Positions 49,564-58,320 of a stretch of 64,000 nucleotides of DNA are shown in pieces (within the stretch, counting starts at the first letter, position 1; each line of letters starts with the position of its first letter). Source of the stretch: Suilimivivens sp964614185 (GTDB lineage Bacteria > Bacillota > Clostridia > Lachnospirales > Lachnospiraceae); the NCBI GenBank assembly GCA_964614185.1, contig CAZTKJ010000009.1:1-64000 (forward strand), given 5' to 3'. The notes under the pieces are model-generated. The model was not told the DNA's origin and ran no database searches. It saw only the letters and a list, made by a program, of their open reading frames with translations. Both the position numbers and the translations under genes were made by a program.

Positions 49564-50862
49564 TTAGAAAATTCTTCTGATTGAAAGAATGGAACGATAG
49601 CTTGCGCTGGAAATAATAATACCTGTCTTGGAAGTAGAAGCATGGACAATCTGTCCGCCTCCAATATAAATACCTACGTGACCGGAGTAACAGATAATAT
49701 CACCAGGCTGTGCATTGTCAAGGCTTCCTACAGCGCTTCCTACATTTCGGTCTGCTGCTGATGAGTGAGGAAGGCTTACTCCAAAGTTCTCATATACACT
49801 CATTACGAATCCGGAGCAATCGGCGCCATTGGTCAATGACGTACCACCCCATACATAAGGATTACCAACAAACTGACAAGCAAAGTTCGCTACAGACTGT
49901 CCCAGTTCGCTGCCGCCTCCTGAAATCACAGGCGGTGTTATGTTCTCATTGCTGCTTCCCTTATTGGAAGAATTAGCTTTCGCTTTTTTCGCTGCTGCTT
50001 CCTGAGCTGCTTTTCTCTCCGCTGCTTCCTGGGCAAGCCTTGCTTCTTCTTCTGCTTTAGATTCTGCCTTTACAAATTCAGTGGAAAGTACAACGTAATC
50101 TAAGGAAATATAACCCTTTCCTTCTTCTATATCAACCTGGGCAAAACCATCTATTTCTTCTGTCACAAGCAGTTCATCACCAATAGGTACCATACCAATG
50201 ACAGACGATTCTGTTGTAGGTTCTTCTCTTACATAAAGTGTTGTAGTATTTACTGTAGCAATTCTGGTTCCTACCTGCTTAGCCAGTTCTACTGCATCAT
50301 CACCTGTTACACAATACTCTGCTTTTACATAACCGGTAACACTTCCTGATGTGATCTTATACCATCCGTCTTCTTCGGAAATAAACTCTCCAACGGATTT
50401 ATCATAAAGTTTCCCTAATATTTCACCCTTCTCACTGGGAATGCTTCTTACATTAACATAATCATTAACCTTGGCAATGACCAGTGATTTAAATCCTTCT
50501 TCTTCCTTCTTTGCTGCCAATTCCCTTTCCTTTTCAGGAATTGTCTTATCTAAAGATGCAATTGCTGTTTCTTCTATTACTTTTTCTTCTTTGATGGGTT
50601 GGATTTCTAATTCTACAACATCATCCAAAGAATCTGCTGTAGCTGTTGGTGCTGCTGTGGCTTCCTGTTTTTCATCTTTCTTCTCGCTTTTTTCTTCTTC
50701 ATCAGCCAGGCTTTTAACACTGGTGGCATTAGATGCAAGGAAAAAATCAATACCCGCTGAGGGAAGTCCTGCTTCTTTTGCAAAGCTCTCTATATTCATA
50801 CTGGAAAATAAGAGTGCTGCTGACATAACACACACTGCTATTTTCACGTTTTTCTTCTGCAT
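49564..50862 (-). CDS. Secreted NlpC/P60 cell-wall hydrolase with SH3 domains
   Basis: 432 residues from ATG 50862 (GGAGG 5 nt before it). Signal peptide to about residue 30 (KIAVCVMSAALLFSSMNIES). An acidic Lys/Glu linker, two bacterial SH3 domains (about 135-195: DYVNVRSIPSEKGEILGKLY; about 200-262: TTLYVREEPTTESSVIGMVP), an Ala-rich coiled linker, and NlpC/P60 at the end: Cys in NGADCSGFVMSVYENFG, His in GHVGIYIGGG, His in IVHAS. A gamma-D-glutamyl-diamino-acid endopeptidase acting on peptidoglycan stems. Confidence 0.93.
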   Translation of the reverse strand: MQKKNVKIAVCVMSAALLFSSMNIESFAKEAGLPSAGIDFFLASNATSVKSLADEEEKSEKKDEKQEATAAPTATADSLDDVVELEIQPIKEEKVIEETAIASLDKTIPEKERELAAKKEEEGFKSLVIAKVNDYVNVRSIPSEKGEILGKLYDKSVGEFISEEDGWYKITSGSVTGYVKAEYCVTGDDAVELAKQVGTRIATVNTTTLYVREEPTTESSVIGMVPIGDELLVTEEIDGFAQVDIEEGKGYISLDYVVLSTEFVKAESKAEEEARLAQEAAERKAAQEAAAKKAKANSSNKGSSNENITPPVISGGGSELGQSVANFACQFVGNPYVWGGTSLTNGADCSGFVMSVYENFGVSLPHSSAADRNVGSAVGSLDNAQPGDIICYSGHVGIYIGGGQIVHASTSKTGIIISSASYRSILSIRRIF

Positions 50863-51058
50863 AAATTCCTCCACTAATTAATACATAATAGTAAATGTTA
50901 CAAAAATGTTAAAAACAATATAACACTTTCTCTTTTGGCTGTCAACAGTTTCCATAATTTGGACAACCGCTTGCGCACCCCATAAAATCACGCTTTTTAA
51001 CCTCAAAATCTGACCAAGTAAGTCAAATGTGACACAAGATATAGTGTTTTTTAGGCAA

Positions 51059-51086
51059 AAAAAAGAAGCTTTTCGACTTCTTTTTT
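51059..51086. terminator. Terminator after trxB
   Basis: AAAAAAGAAG (51059-51068) pairs with CTTCTTTTTT (51077-51086) across an 8-nt loop, T-rich on both strands. Confidence 0.7.
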
Positions 51087-51110
51087 CCTAAAAATTTTTA
51101 TTAAATTTAA

Positions 51111-52073
51111 TTATTTTGTAATTTTTAATTGTTTTTCCACGCCGCCACAGTGCAACAAATACTCTTGTACGGAATGAATCGCATTGGCTCCATCTGCTGC
51201 CGCCGTCACAATTTGTCGCAGTTTTTTCGTCCTTACATCTCCTGCTGCAAAAATGCCCGGAGTGCTGCAGACACAATCTTCACCGGCAATAACATACCCT
51301 TTTTCGTCACAATCTGCAATTTCTTTCAGGATACTGCTGTCAGGAATAATTCCTACTGCAATAAAAACACCGTCAACATCAATCTTTTTGGATTCTCCTG
51401 TTTGCACATCTTTAAGATAAAGACCTTCCACATGATCCTGCCCTTCAACTGTTTCCGCCACAGTATTCCATAGGATTTCCACATTAGGAAGAGCTTTGAC
51501 CTTATCCTGCAATATCCGGGCAGCCCGAAGCTCATCTCTTCTATGGATCAGATAAACCTTTTTACATGTTCTTGCAAGGAATACGGCATCCTCTGCTGCC
51601 ACATCACCGCCTCCGATCACTGCCGTAGTCTTTCCCCTGAAAAATGCTCCATCGCAGATAGCGCAATAAGAAACTCCTCTTCCCAAAAGCTCCTCTTCAC
51701 CCGGAATATTCAACTTTGCATGCACGGCTCCCATAGCTGCCACCACGGTCTTCGCATAAAGCACTTCTTCATCTGTCTCTATCAGAAATCCTTCTTCTCC
51801 TGTGTTCTCTATTTGACCGGCCTTAATACTGACAACTGTTCCTGTTTTAAATCCACATTCCAGTTTATCAGCATGCTCCCGGAACTTCATCCCCATATCA
51901 AAACCGTTTATTCCATAAAATCCGGGATAATTGTCCACTTCATAAGTATTCAGTACCTGTCCTCCACTTATGGAATTTTTCTCTATTGTAACCGCATCAA
52001 GTCCCGCTCTTTTAGCATAGATGGCTGCACTAAGACCTGCGGGGCCTGCGCCTATGATCACTACGTCATACAT
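51111..52073 (-). CDS. trxB: Thioredoxin reductase
   Basis: 320 residues. FAD-binding GAGPAGLSAAIYAKR, NAD(P)-binding GGGDVAAEDAVF, redox pair Cys137/Cys140 in YCAICDGAFF, final FAD motif TPGIFAAGDVRTKKLRQIVT. The pair is CAIC where most have CATC. Transfers electrons from NAD(P)H to thioredoxin. Third gene after metF and an SDR in a leftward run. Confidence 0.93.
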   Translation of the reverse strand: MYDVVIIGAGPAGLSAAIYAKRAGLDAVTIEKNSISGGQVLNTYEVDNYPGFYGINGFDMGMKFREHADKLECGFKTGTVVSIKAGQIENTGEEGFLIETDEEVLYAKTVVAAMGAVHAKLNIPGEEELLGRGVSYCAICDGAFFRGKTTAVIGGGDVAAEDAVFLARTCKKVYLIHRRDELRAARILQDKVKALPNVEILWNTVAETVEGQDHVEGLYLKDVQTGESKKIDVDGVFIAVGIIPDSSILKEIADCDEKGYVIAGEDCVCSTPGIFAAGDVRTKKLRQIVTAAADGANAIHSVQEYLLHCGGVEKQLKITK

Positions 52074-52086
52074 ACATTGCCCTTTC

Positions 52087-52806
52087 TTAAATCCATCCTC
52101 CGTCCATGGTAATGATCTGCCCGGTTAAGTAAGCGGGGGATTCCAAAATCTTTCCTACCATTTCTGCCGCTTCCTGTACCGTTCCTATCCGGTCTGAGGG
52201 TATTTCTTCTTTAATATCTTCTATTTCCTCAAGGGAAAAACAGTCATTCATCTCTGTATCGATCATACCAAAAGCAACTGCATTGACCTGAATATTACTG
52301 GGGGCCAGTTCCTTTGCAAGGGCTCTTGTAAAACTGTTAACGCCTCCTTTGGATGCACTGTATGCCACTTCCATAGAAGCGCCCACATTTCCCCAAACAG
52401 AAGATATATTGATTATTTTACCTGATTTTCGATGAATCATACCCGGAATCACACCTTTGCAAGTATAAAACAGCGAATTCAGGTTCGTACCTATCACCTG
52501 CTGCCAGTCACTGACTGACATATCCGTAAGAAGTCCTATATAAGAAACTGCTGCATTATTAATAAGAACATCCACTTCTCCAATCCGGGTAAATAAACGC
52601 TCTACCTGTTCCGGATCCGACACATCACACAATGCTGTCATACAGCAAATGTGGTATTGCTCCTGCAGTTTTTCTTTTAATCTGTCCATTGCTTCCTTGG
52701 ATTTTCTGCACACCAGGATCAAATCATAACCTTCTTTGGCAAGCACCTTGGCAATGGCTGCTCCGATTCCTCTTGAGGCGCCGGTAACAAGAGCTTTTTT
52801 ACGCAT
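52087..52806 (-). CDS. SDR-family reductase, FabG-like
   Basis: 239 residues of the classical short-chain dehydrogenase family: TGASRGIGAAIA (cofactor), NNAAVSYIG, catalytic Ser in INISSVWG and Tyr-x-x-x-Lys in AYSASKGGVNSF, and the C-terminal YLTGQIITMDGGWI. Most like 3-oxoacyl-ACP reductase, but it stands apart from fatty acid synthesis genes, between metF and trxB, so the substrate is open. Confidence 0.85.
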   Translation of the reverse strand: MRKKALVTGASRGIGAAIAKVLAKEGYDLILVCRKSKEAMDRLKEKLQEQYHICCMTALCDVSDPEQVERLFTRIGEVDVLINNAAVSYIGLLTDMSVSDWQQVIGTNLNSLFYTCKGVIPGMIHRKSGKIINISSVWGNVGASMEVAYSASKGGVNSFTRALAKELAPSNIQVNAVAFGMIDTEMNDCFSLEEIEDIKEEIPSDRIGTVQEAAEMVGKILESPAYLTGQIITMDGGWI

Positions 52807-52835
52807 ATTTATACCTTTGCTCCTTCCCCAAATCG

Positions 52836-53708
52836 TTAAATCAAATTTTTGATTCCATCACAGATTCTTCTGGCCACTGTAGGATTATTCATTGTATAAA
52901 TATGAATCCCTTCCACATCATGGGCAATTAAATCCACAATCTGATTGAGTGTGTAAACCATGCCTGCATCCAATAGCGCTTCCTTATTATTTTCATACTT
53001 ATGAAGAACCCGCTCAAATTTGGGCGGCAGGGAGGCGCCACAGGTATTTACCATACGCTCTACCTGGGCTCTGTTAGTAACAGGCATAACACCTGCATCA
53101 ACAGGTACATCAATTCCTGCTATTCGTGTTTTTTCATAAAAACGGTAAAACATTTCATTGTCAAAAAACAACTGTGAGATCAAGTGATCCGCTCCCGCAT
53201 CTACTTTTTTCTTCAGATTACGGATATCTGTAACTGCATCCGGCGCTTCCAGATGGGTTTCCGGATAGCAGCCGCCACTGATACTGTAATCCCCTTTTGT
53301 CTTTACAAATTCCACAAGCTCACTGGCATACTTAAAATCATGCTTCATGGGAAAATTAGGATTTACGTCACCCCGAAGAGCAAGTATGTTTTCAATGCCT
53401 GCATCATCAAGCTGTTTTAGGATTTCATTGATTTCTTTTTTATCGTAATGAAGACAGGTAAGATGGACAAGGGGCTCTATTCCATAGTTATTTTTGATTT
53501 TTTTTGCTATTTCTACCGTCTTATTGTCTCCCGTGCTGCCTCCTGCTCCAAAGGTGACACTGATAAAGTCCGGATGCAGGTCACAAAGCAGCTCCAGCGT
53601 TTCGTCAATATTTTTAAGGGCCGCCTCTTTCTTGGGAGGAAAAATCTCAAAAGAAAGTACCGGTTTATTTTCTCTTTTTTTTGTTTCAAATATGGATGGA
53701 ATTTTCAT
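52836..53708 (-). CDS. metF: Methylenetetrahydrofolate reductase
   Basis: 290 residues. Opens with SIFETKKRENKPVLSFEIFP (catalytic Glu) and has DFISVTFGAGGSTGDNKTVE, VHLTCLHYDKKEINEIL and ILALRGDVNPNFP, the FAD- and folate-binding strands of the MetF barrel. It reduces 5,10-methylene-THF to 5-methyl-THF for methionine synthesis. Followed by an SDR and trxB. Confidence 0.94.
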   Translation of the reverse strand: MKIPSIFETKKRENKPVLSFEIFPPKKEAALKNIDETLELLCDLHPDFISVTFGAGGSTGDNKTVEIAKKIKNNYGIEPLVHLTCLHYDKKEINEILKQLDDAGIENILALRGDVNPNFPMKHDFKYASELVEFVKTKGDYSISGGCYPETHLEAPDAVTDIRNLKKKVDAGADHLISQLFFDNEMFYRFYEKTRIAGIDVPVDAGVMPVTNRAQVERMVNTCGASLPPKFERVLHKYENNKEALLDAGMVYTLNQIVDLIAHDVEGIHIYTMNNPTVARRICDGIKNLI

Positions 53709-53732
53709 ACTCTGATTTCCTTTCTGCTTTGT

Positions 53733-54743
53733 TTAATTTCTATCTAATTGAGGGAACAAATCAATTTCCTCTGTATAGTCGATCCAGCCGAGATGATAAG
53801 CCGTAACCGGTGACAGAATCTTGTCAATGCTCTTTTGTCCGCTTCCTGATACAGTATACATAAGCTCATTCGAATAAATATCTGCAATATAGTCTGTTGC
53901 ATCTTTCGTAAATTCTGCATCTTCATACAGGTCATGAGCTCCAAAAACATGCAGAATCTCATGGGCATAAACTGCCGGTGTTTCTTCCTTGCCTTTCCTA
54001 TAGTAGTCACCGCTAAAAAGAATAATGGTTTCCTGTTCATTATCTGTGCCATCATAAACAATGGCATAGGAAATCCCCGGATTGTTTACGAAAATGCAAG
54101 TGGCAATTCCCAAAGCCTCATACTGCTTTAATAAACTTTCATAAGAAATCTTTTCATCAAGCCACCTGACAATTTCTTCATCCAGCCGGTCCATATAGTC
54201 AGTGTCTTCATTAATAAGGAAATCTGTCTCTGCCTCCACTAAAAGACTGCTTTCATCTCTCCAATCGTAAATCAGCTCCGTATCAACGCCATATGCTAAA
54301 GCCTGACTTTCAATGTAGTCTGCAGCTATTTTCATTTTCCCAAGCATCTTTACTTTTTCTTCTTCTGTCCATCCACTCTCCGGTGTGGTGACAAATAAGC
54401 TTACCAAAACGTTTTTTCCATTTAAAAAAGGAGCGCTTCCAAGTCCAAAGCTGCTTCTGGGGTCTCCCAAAACCTCAGGTTCCGGCATTCCATCCGCCGT
54501 CTCCGGCACCTTTGCAGACGATTCCAAATCATCTGCCTGAGGCTGAATGGGCGATTCCTCTTTTTCTTCCGTCAGTTGTATCTCTTCCTGAACCCAGGCA
54601 GATATTTCCGGCGTTTTACTTCCCATATCTTCCCTCTCCGGTATATTCTCATGGGCTGCACAGCCTGCTATCCATAGTACTGCCAATAATGCTGCTAATA
54701 TCTTTATTCTTTTCTTTTTACTGAAATTTTCTTTTCTTCTCAT
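53733..54743 (-). CDS. Lipoprotein with an HExxH metalloprotease motif
   Basis: 336 residues from ATG 54743; the frame to 54818 runs into the radical SAM gene. Signal peptide and lipobox LLAVLWIAGC, then an acidic/Pro linker to about residue 90. The domain has VYAHEILHVFGAHDLYED, that is HExxH plus a third His (HExxHxxGxxD, metzincin-like). Regular family members were not recognised. A surface-anchored zinc protease of unknown substrate is inferred. Confidence 0.75.
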   Translation of the reverse strand: MRRKENFSKKKRIKILAALLAVLWIAGCAAHENIPEREDMGSKTPEISAWVQEEIQLTEEKEESPIQPQADDLESSAKVPETADGMPEPEVLGDPRSSFGLGSAPFLNGKNVLVSLFVTTPESGWTEEEKVKMLGKMKIAADYIESQALAYGVDTELIYDWRDESSLLVEAETDFLINEDTDYMDRLDEEIVRWLDEKISYESLLKQYEALGIATCIFVNNPGISYAIVYDGTDNEQETIILFSGDYYRKGKEETPAVYAHEILHVFGAHDLYEDAEFTKDATDYIADIYSNELMYTVSGSGQKSIDKILSPVTAYHLGWIDYTEEIDLFPQLDRN

Positions 54744-54756
54744 TTTCTGGCCGTTC

Positions 54757-55629
54757 TTATAAGAGCAGCTGCATCTGCTCTCCTGCTTCTTTGTCTTCAA
54801 ACTCATGGAGATATGCAAAGTTTCTGTTCACATCTGCTTCTATCCCATGAGACGCGCATGTTGAATAAAATATCTCCATTAACTGTTTGTTATGATCTGA
54901 AGAAATTTCATAAGATAATCCATACTTTTTCTTATATACTTCTTTCAGACCCGGGAAATGCTCATCCAGTTTTTGATAAAAATACTCTCTGTTACCCTCT
55001 CTGAGAGTCAATCCCATTCCAAAACAAATAATACCATGGACTTTTGCTTCTATACAATAAGCAAGAATTCCTCTTAGATTTTCTTCCGTATCATTGATAA
55101 AAGGCAGAATGGGATCCAGCCAGACCACTGTGGGAATGCCATTGTCTCTCATTTGATTCAGCACTTCCACCCGCCTTGCCGTAGTACAGACATTTGGCTC
55201 TATGATCCTGCATAATCCCTCATCATATGTAGTAAGCGTGATCTGAACTACCGCTTTTGTTTTTTCATTGATTCTTTTAAGCAGATCCAAATCCCTCAAA
55301 ATACGATCCGATTTAGTCTGAACCGCTATGCCAAAACCATATCTTTCAATCAGTTCCAGACATCTTCTCATATTTTGTAACTTTTCTTCACAGTGCATAT
55401 AAGGATCTGTCATACCTCCTGTTGCTATCATACACCTTTTTCGCTTACTGCGTAAGGCATTTTCTAAAAGTTCCACCGCATTTGTCTTTATCTCAACATC
55501 TTCAAAAGGAAAATCCATTCTGTAACAGCTGCTTCTGGAATCACAGTAAATGCAGCCATGGGTACAGCCTCTGTAGATGTTCATTCCATTATTTGCCGAC
55601 AAAATGCCTTTGGCCTCTTTTCCGTGCAT
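54757..55629 (-). CDS. Radical SAM protein of the spore photoproduct lyase-like group
   Basis: 290 residues from ATG 55629 (GAGAG 6 nt before). Cluster motif NIYRGCTHGCIYCDSRSSC (CxxxCxxC), then EDVEIKTNAVELLENALRSK, IATGGMTDPYMHCE and TKSDRILRDLDLLKRINEKT. This is the SPL-like radical SAM group often called Rv2578c-like. Substrate unknown. 13 nt before the HExxH lipoprotein gene's start. Confidence 0.85.
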   Translation of the reverse strand: MHGKEAKGILSANNGMNIYRGCTHGCIYCDSRSSCYRMDFPFEDVEIKTNAVELLENALRSKRKRCMIATGGMTDPYMHCEEKLQNMRRCLELIERYGFGIAVQTKSDRILRDLDLLKRINEKTKAVVQITLTTYDEGLCRIIEPNVCTTARRVEVLNQMRDNGIPTVVWLDPILPFINDTEENLRGILAYCIEAKVHGIICFGMGLTLREGNREYFYQKLDEHFPGLKEVYKKKYGLSYEISSDHNKQLMEIFYSTCASHGIEADVNRNFAYLHEFEDKEAGEQMQLLL

Positions 55630-55651
55630 AATCATCTCTCTTTTCAAAAAA

Positions 55652-55675
55652 AGTACGGACATTTCTGTCCGTACT
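55652..55675 (-). terminator. Terminator of the envelope cluster
   Basis: AGTACGGACA and TGTCCGTACT pair (55675-55666 with 55661-55652, loop of 4), followed by seven T on the minus strand. Confidence 0.85.
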
Positions 55676-55711
55676 CCATTATACTTGATTCACATAAACA
55701 TGGAAAGAACT

Positions 55712-55933
55712 TTATCCGATACTGGGACCTCCAAACAAGTCTCTTACATTTTCTTCCGGTGGAACAGCATTTCTGATCTGTTCTTTTTGATTCTCATTTT
55801 CAGCATCCTTGTATCGGAAAATCATTTCTTCTTTTTCCGCTTCAGTCAGCGTTCTGCCTCCCGCTTCGGAACATTCGTCAAAAAGGCTGTTCATGGCCAG
55901 CCCTAAAGGCAAGTTTGAATATTCATAATCCAT
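55712..55933 (-). CDS. Small uncharacterised protein
   Basis: 73 residues from ATG 55933 (GGAGG 9 nt before it). Opens DYEYSNLPLGLAMNSLFDEC, then a helical acidic part (LTEAEKEEMIFRYKDAENEN) and RDLFGGPSIG. Seen commonly as a short helical protein in clostridia; function unknown. Last gene before the terminator. Confidence 0.65.
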   Translation of the reverse strand: MDYEYSNLPLGLAMNSLFDECSEAGGRTLTEAEKEEMIFRYKDAENENQKEQIRNAVPPEENVRDLFGGPSIG

Positions 55934-56002
55934 TTTCACACACCTCCGTTATCAGTATGTGAAAATGTACTTTTATTTAAACTGTTAAAAATTTCAATTC
56001 AT

Positions 56003-56617
56003 TTATAAGGAATAGGAATCGGTATATACACACCTTATGGCATATATCCGGTTTCCATAGACAGATAACGGCTGCAATCCATCTGCTAAAGGATCCATAC
56101 AATAAAACATTCCATCTTCCGCCTTTACGATCAATACATAATGGAAATTACCGATTCCGTGCATTCTTACTCTGGCAATGGGATACCTTCCCTCTTTCAG
56201 ATCATCTTCCAGTATCTGTGATGATACCTCCTGATATACTTGTGCCTTAAAAGTTCCCGTATCGTTAAGGCGTCCCCACAACAGATTTCCTTCTCCATCA
56301 TATACATTCTGCCGGGAAAAATCTTCATTAAGGCTTTCCGGTGTTTCTATGTTACCGTCCATCATGGATACGGCTGATGCAATACAGCTTACAAGGCATC
56401 CTGAGCTTTTTAATGTATAGGAGGAATCTCCTAAAGTATCCTTGGCCCATTTGGAATCATCCTGTCTGTAAAAAACTACCTCGGTGTCAGATTTTATATC
56501 CTCTGAAGGATGCAGCACCTTACTTCCGCGCCAGCGCAGTAATAAAAAAACTGCTGCTATAGCTGCTATAACTATCATTCCCATTAAAATAAAATATATT
56601 TTATTCTTTTTTCTCAT
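56003..56617 (-). CDS. Membrane-anchored C39-like peptidase
   Basis: 204 residues. Transmembrane helix 7-27 (IYFILMGMIVIAAIAAVFLL), then a papain-like C39_2 domain: YRQDDSKWAKDTLGDSS, nucleophile candidate Cys74 in SSGCLVSC, His in NFHYVLIV, Asp in MDPLAD. Extracellular orientation. It lies 4 nt after the DUF4153 gene's stop, in one run with the envelope genes. Confidence 0.8.
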   Translation of the reverse strand: MRKKNKIYFILMGMIVIAAIAAVFLLLRWRGSKVLHPSEDIKSDTEVVFYRQDDSKWAKDTLGDSSYTLKSSGCLVSCIASAVSMMDGNIETPESLNEDFSRQNVYDGEGNLLWGRLNDTGTFKAQVYQEVSSQILEDDLKEGRYPIARVRMHGIGNFHYVLIVKAEDGMFYCMDPLADGLQPLSVYGNRIYAIRCVYTDSYSL

Positions 56618-56621
56618 TTAC

Positions 56622-58304
56622 TTATCTTTCCAGCAGCATACCGCTGATATTTATATCGTATGTTTCTACAACTGCCGTTTTGTCATCCTTTGTAACGGTG
56701 GCATATCGGATTTCAAAATGATTCACATAAAATACCCGTCCATCCTCAAGTACGATCCTGTTATACTGCTTCATATAGGCGCTTGTATCCTTTTTGTCGC
56801 TTTTAGGATTCTGCTCTTTAAACTCCAGACATTTTTCATAAAATCCGCTAAGATCGATGGTTACTTCTTCTCCACTTTCTCTTTTATAAAATTTAAATTT
56901 TGAAAAATCAATTGCTCCTTCTGCTCTTGAATCATATTCTTCACTCTGATTCAACATATTCATTTTCGTAAAGCCTTCAACATCCATTTCTCCTGCCATT
57001 TGGCATCCGTGAATGTAATGCCATTTTTTTTCATAGGCCGCCTCTTCCTCTATAAATTCCTGTCCGTATCCATATCTTTCAAATTCCTCCGAACTGAGCC
57101 ATGTTTCCTGATATCGGTAAGAACCCTTATAGCGGTTATATTCCAGCTCCGACAGCTCTTCCCCATTCTGCAGCTTCTCTAAATACTTATCTAAAAAATA
57201 TTTTTGGCTTCTTAAAGAAAGACTATACATATTGACCACCGGCGCTGTTACAGAAATGACCACAAGGACGACTAACAGCAAAAGCAGTCTCTCACAATGA
57301 TTTCTGCTGATCTTCCATACCAATATGGTACCGATCTCAAAAATCACTACCATAACTGCCGCATATCTTTCCATGGTCAACCCATAAGACCATATGCGCA
57401 CTCCAATTGAATAAATCTGCATAAGGATCAGCGGCGCAAAAATGTAGGGAAGAACCGAAATGATTTTGCTGCGCAGGGTGTCATCCTTATAACTTTCATT
57501 CAGAATCCATGTAGGCGCACTTACTGCAAACAGTGCCATTAAGGTTACAAAAATTGCATTAGACGGCATCTCACCGGAAAAAATAATCTTAAGTATATAT
57601 GCGTATCCAATGACTAAACCACAGCCGCTGAAAATATTGATCAGATATTTTACAATAATATTAAATGTGGAACTGCTTTCCTTTTTCATATGATTCAGCC
57701 CATATATGGTATATGGAATCACATAAAAGTTCTGTAATACGAGAGCTATTTCATCTATATATCCCAGATCTATGGAAAATAATACATCTACTACCAGCCA
57801 TATGAACACGATCCCGATCCACACAATAACATAAATCACCGACATCTGGAAAAGATGATAAAAGACGCTTCTTACATATTCAGGAAATGACACTTCCAAT
57901 TTTCTATATGAATAATATACCGTAAAAATGATTGACACCAGTAAGCAGCCCAAAGCCAGCCCCTGGCCTCTTTTTACCCAGTAAAGCCCCAAGTCTTCAT
58001 TGGATGACAAATAGATCAGCCCAACGCTGAGTACAACTGACAGGGGATAGAGCAATAAAAGCAGTTTCTTCTTCCCTTTCAGACAGGTTTCAAACAACAG
58101 GGAAAAGAAGAAAAGTAATGCAAAACATGCTGTTTCCTCTTCCAGATCATACTTAAGATAATATGAGATACCGCATACTCCTACCACTGTCCATATGAAA
58201 AGAATGATCATGCTGACTTTGAAATCAGCAAAAACTTCATATATTTTTTGAATGAACAAAACTACTTTATTTTTTATTTTTTTTATTATTGCTTCTTTTT
58301 CCAC
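56622..58304 (-). CDS. DUF4153-like multi-span membrane protein
   Basis: 560 residues, GTG start with AAGGAG 6 nt before it. Twelve or so hydrophobic spans up to about residue 365, for example MIILFIWTVVGVCGISYYL and LLLLLVVLVVISVTAPVVNM, then a soluble C-terminal 190 residues with YNRYKGSYRYQETWLSSEEF. The DUF4153 pattern is seen in the membrane half. Function unknown. Confidence 0.72.
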   Translation of the reverse strand: MEKEAIIKKIKNKVVLFIQKIYEVFADFKVSMIILFIWTVVGVCGISYYLKYDLEEETACFALLFFFSLLFETCLKGKKKLLLLLYPLSVVLSVGLIYLSSNEDLGLYWVKRGQGLALGCLLVSIIFTVYYSYRKLEVSFPEYVRSVFYHLFQMSVIYVIVWIGIVFIWLVVDVLFSIDLGYIDEIALVLQNFYVIPYTIYGLNHMKKESSSTFNIIVKYLINIFSGCGLVIGYAYILKIIFSGEMPSNAIFVTLMALFAVSAPTWILNESYKDDTLRSKIISVLPYIFAPLILMQIYSIGVRIWSYGLTMERYAAVMVVIFEIGTILVWKISRNHCERLLLLLVVLVVISVTAPVVNMYSLSLRSQKYFLDKYLEKLQNGEELSELEYNRYKGSYRYQETWLSSEEFERYGYGQEFIEEEAAYEKKWHYIHGCQMAGEMDVEGFTKMNMLNQSEEYDSRAEGAIDFSKFKFYKRESGEEVTIDLSGFYEKCLEFKEQNPKSDKKDTSAYMKQYNRIVLEDGRVFYVNHFEIRYATVTKDDKTAVVETYDINISGMLLER

Positions 58305-58320
58305 TCTCTGCTCCTTTGTT

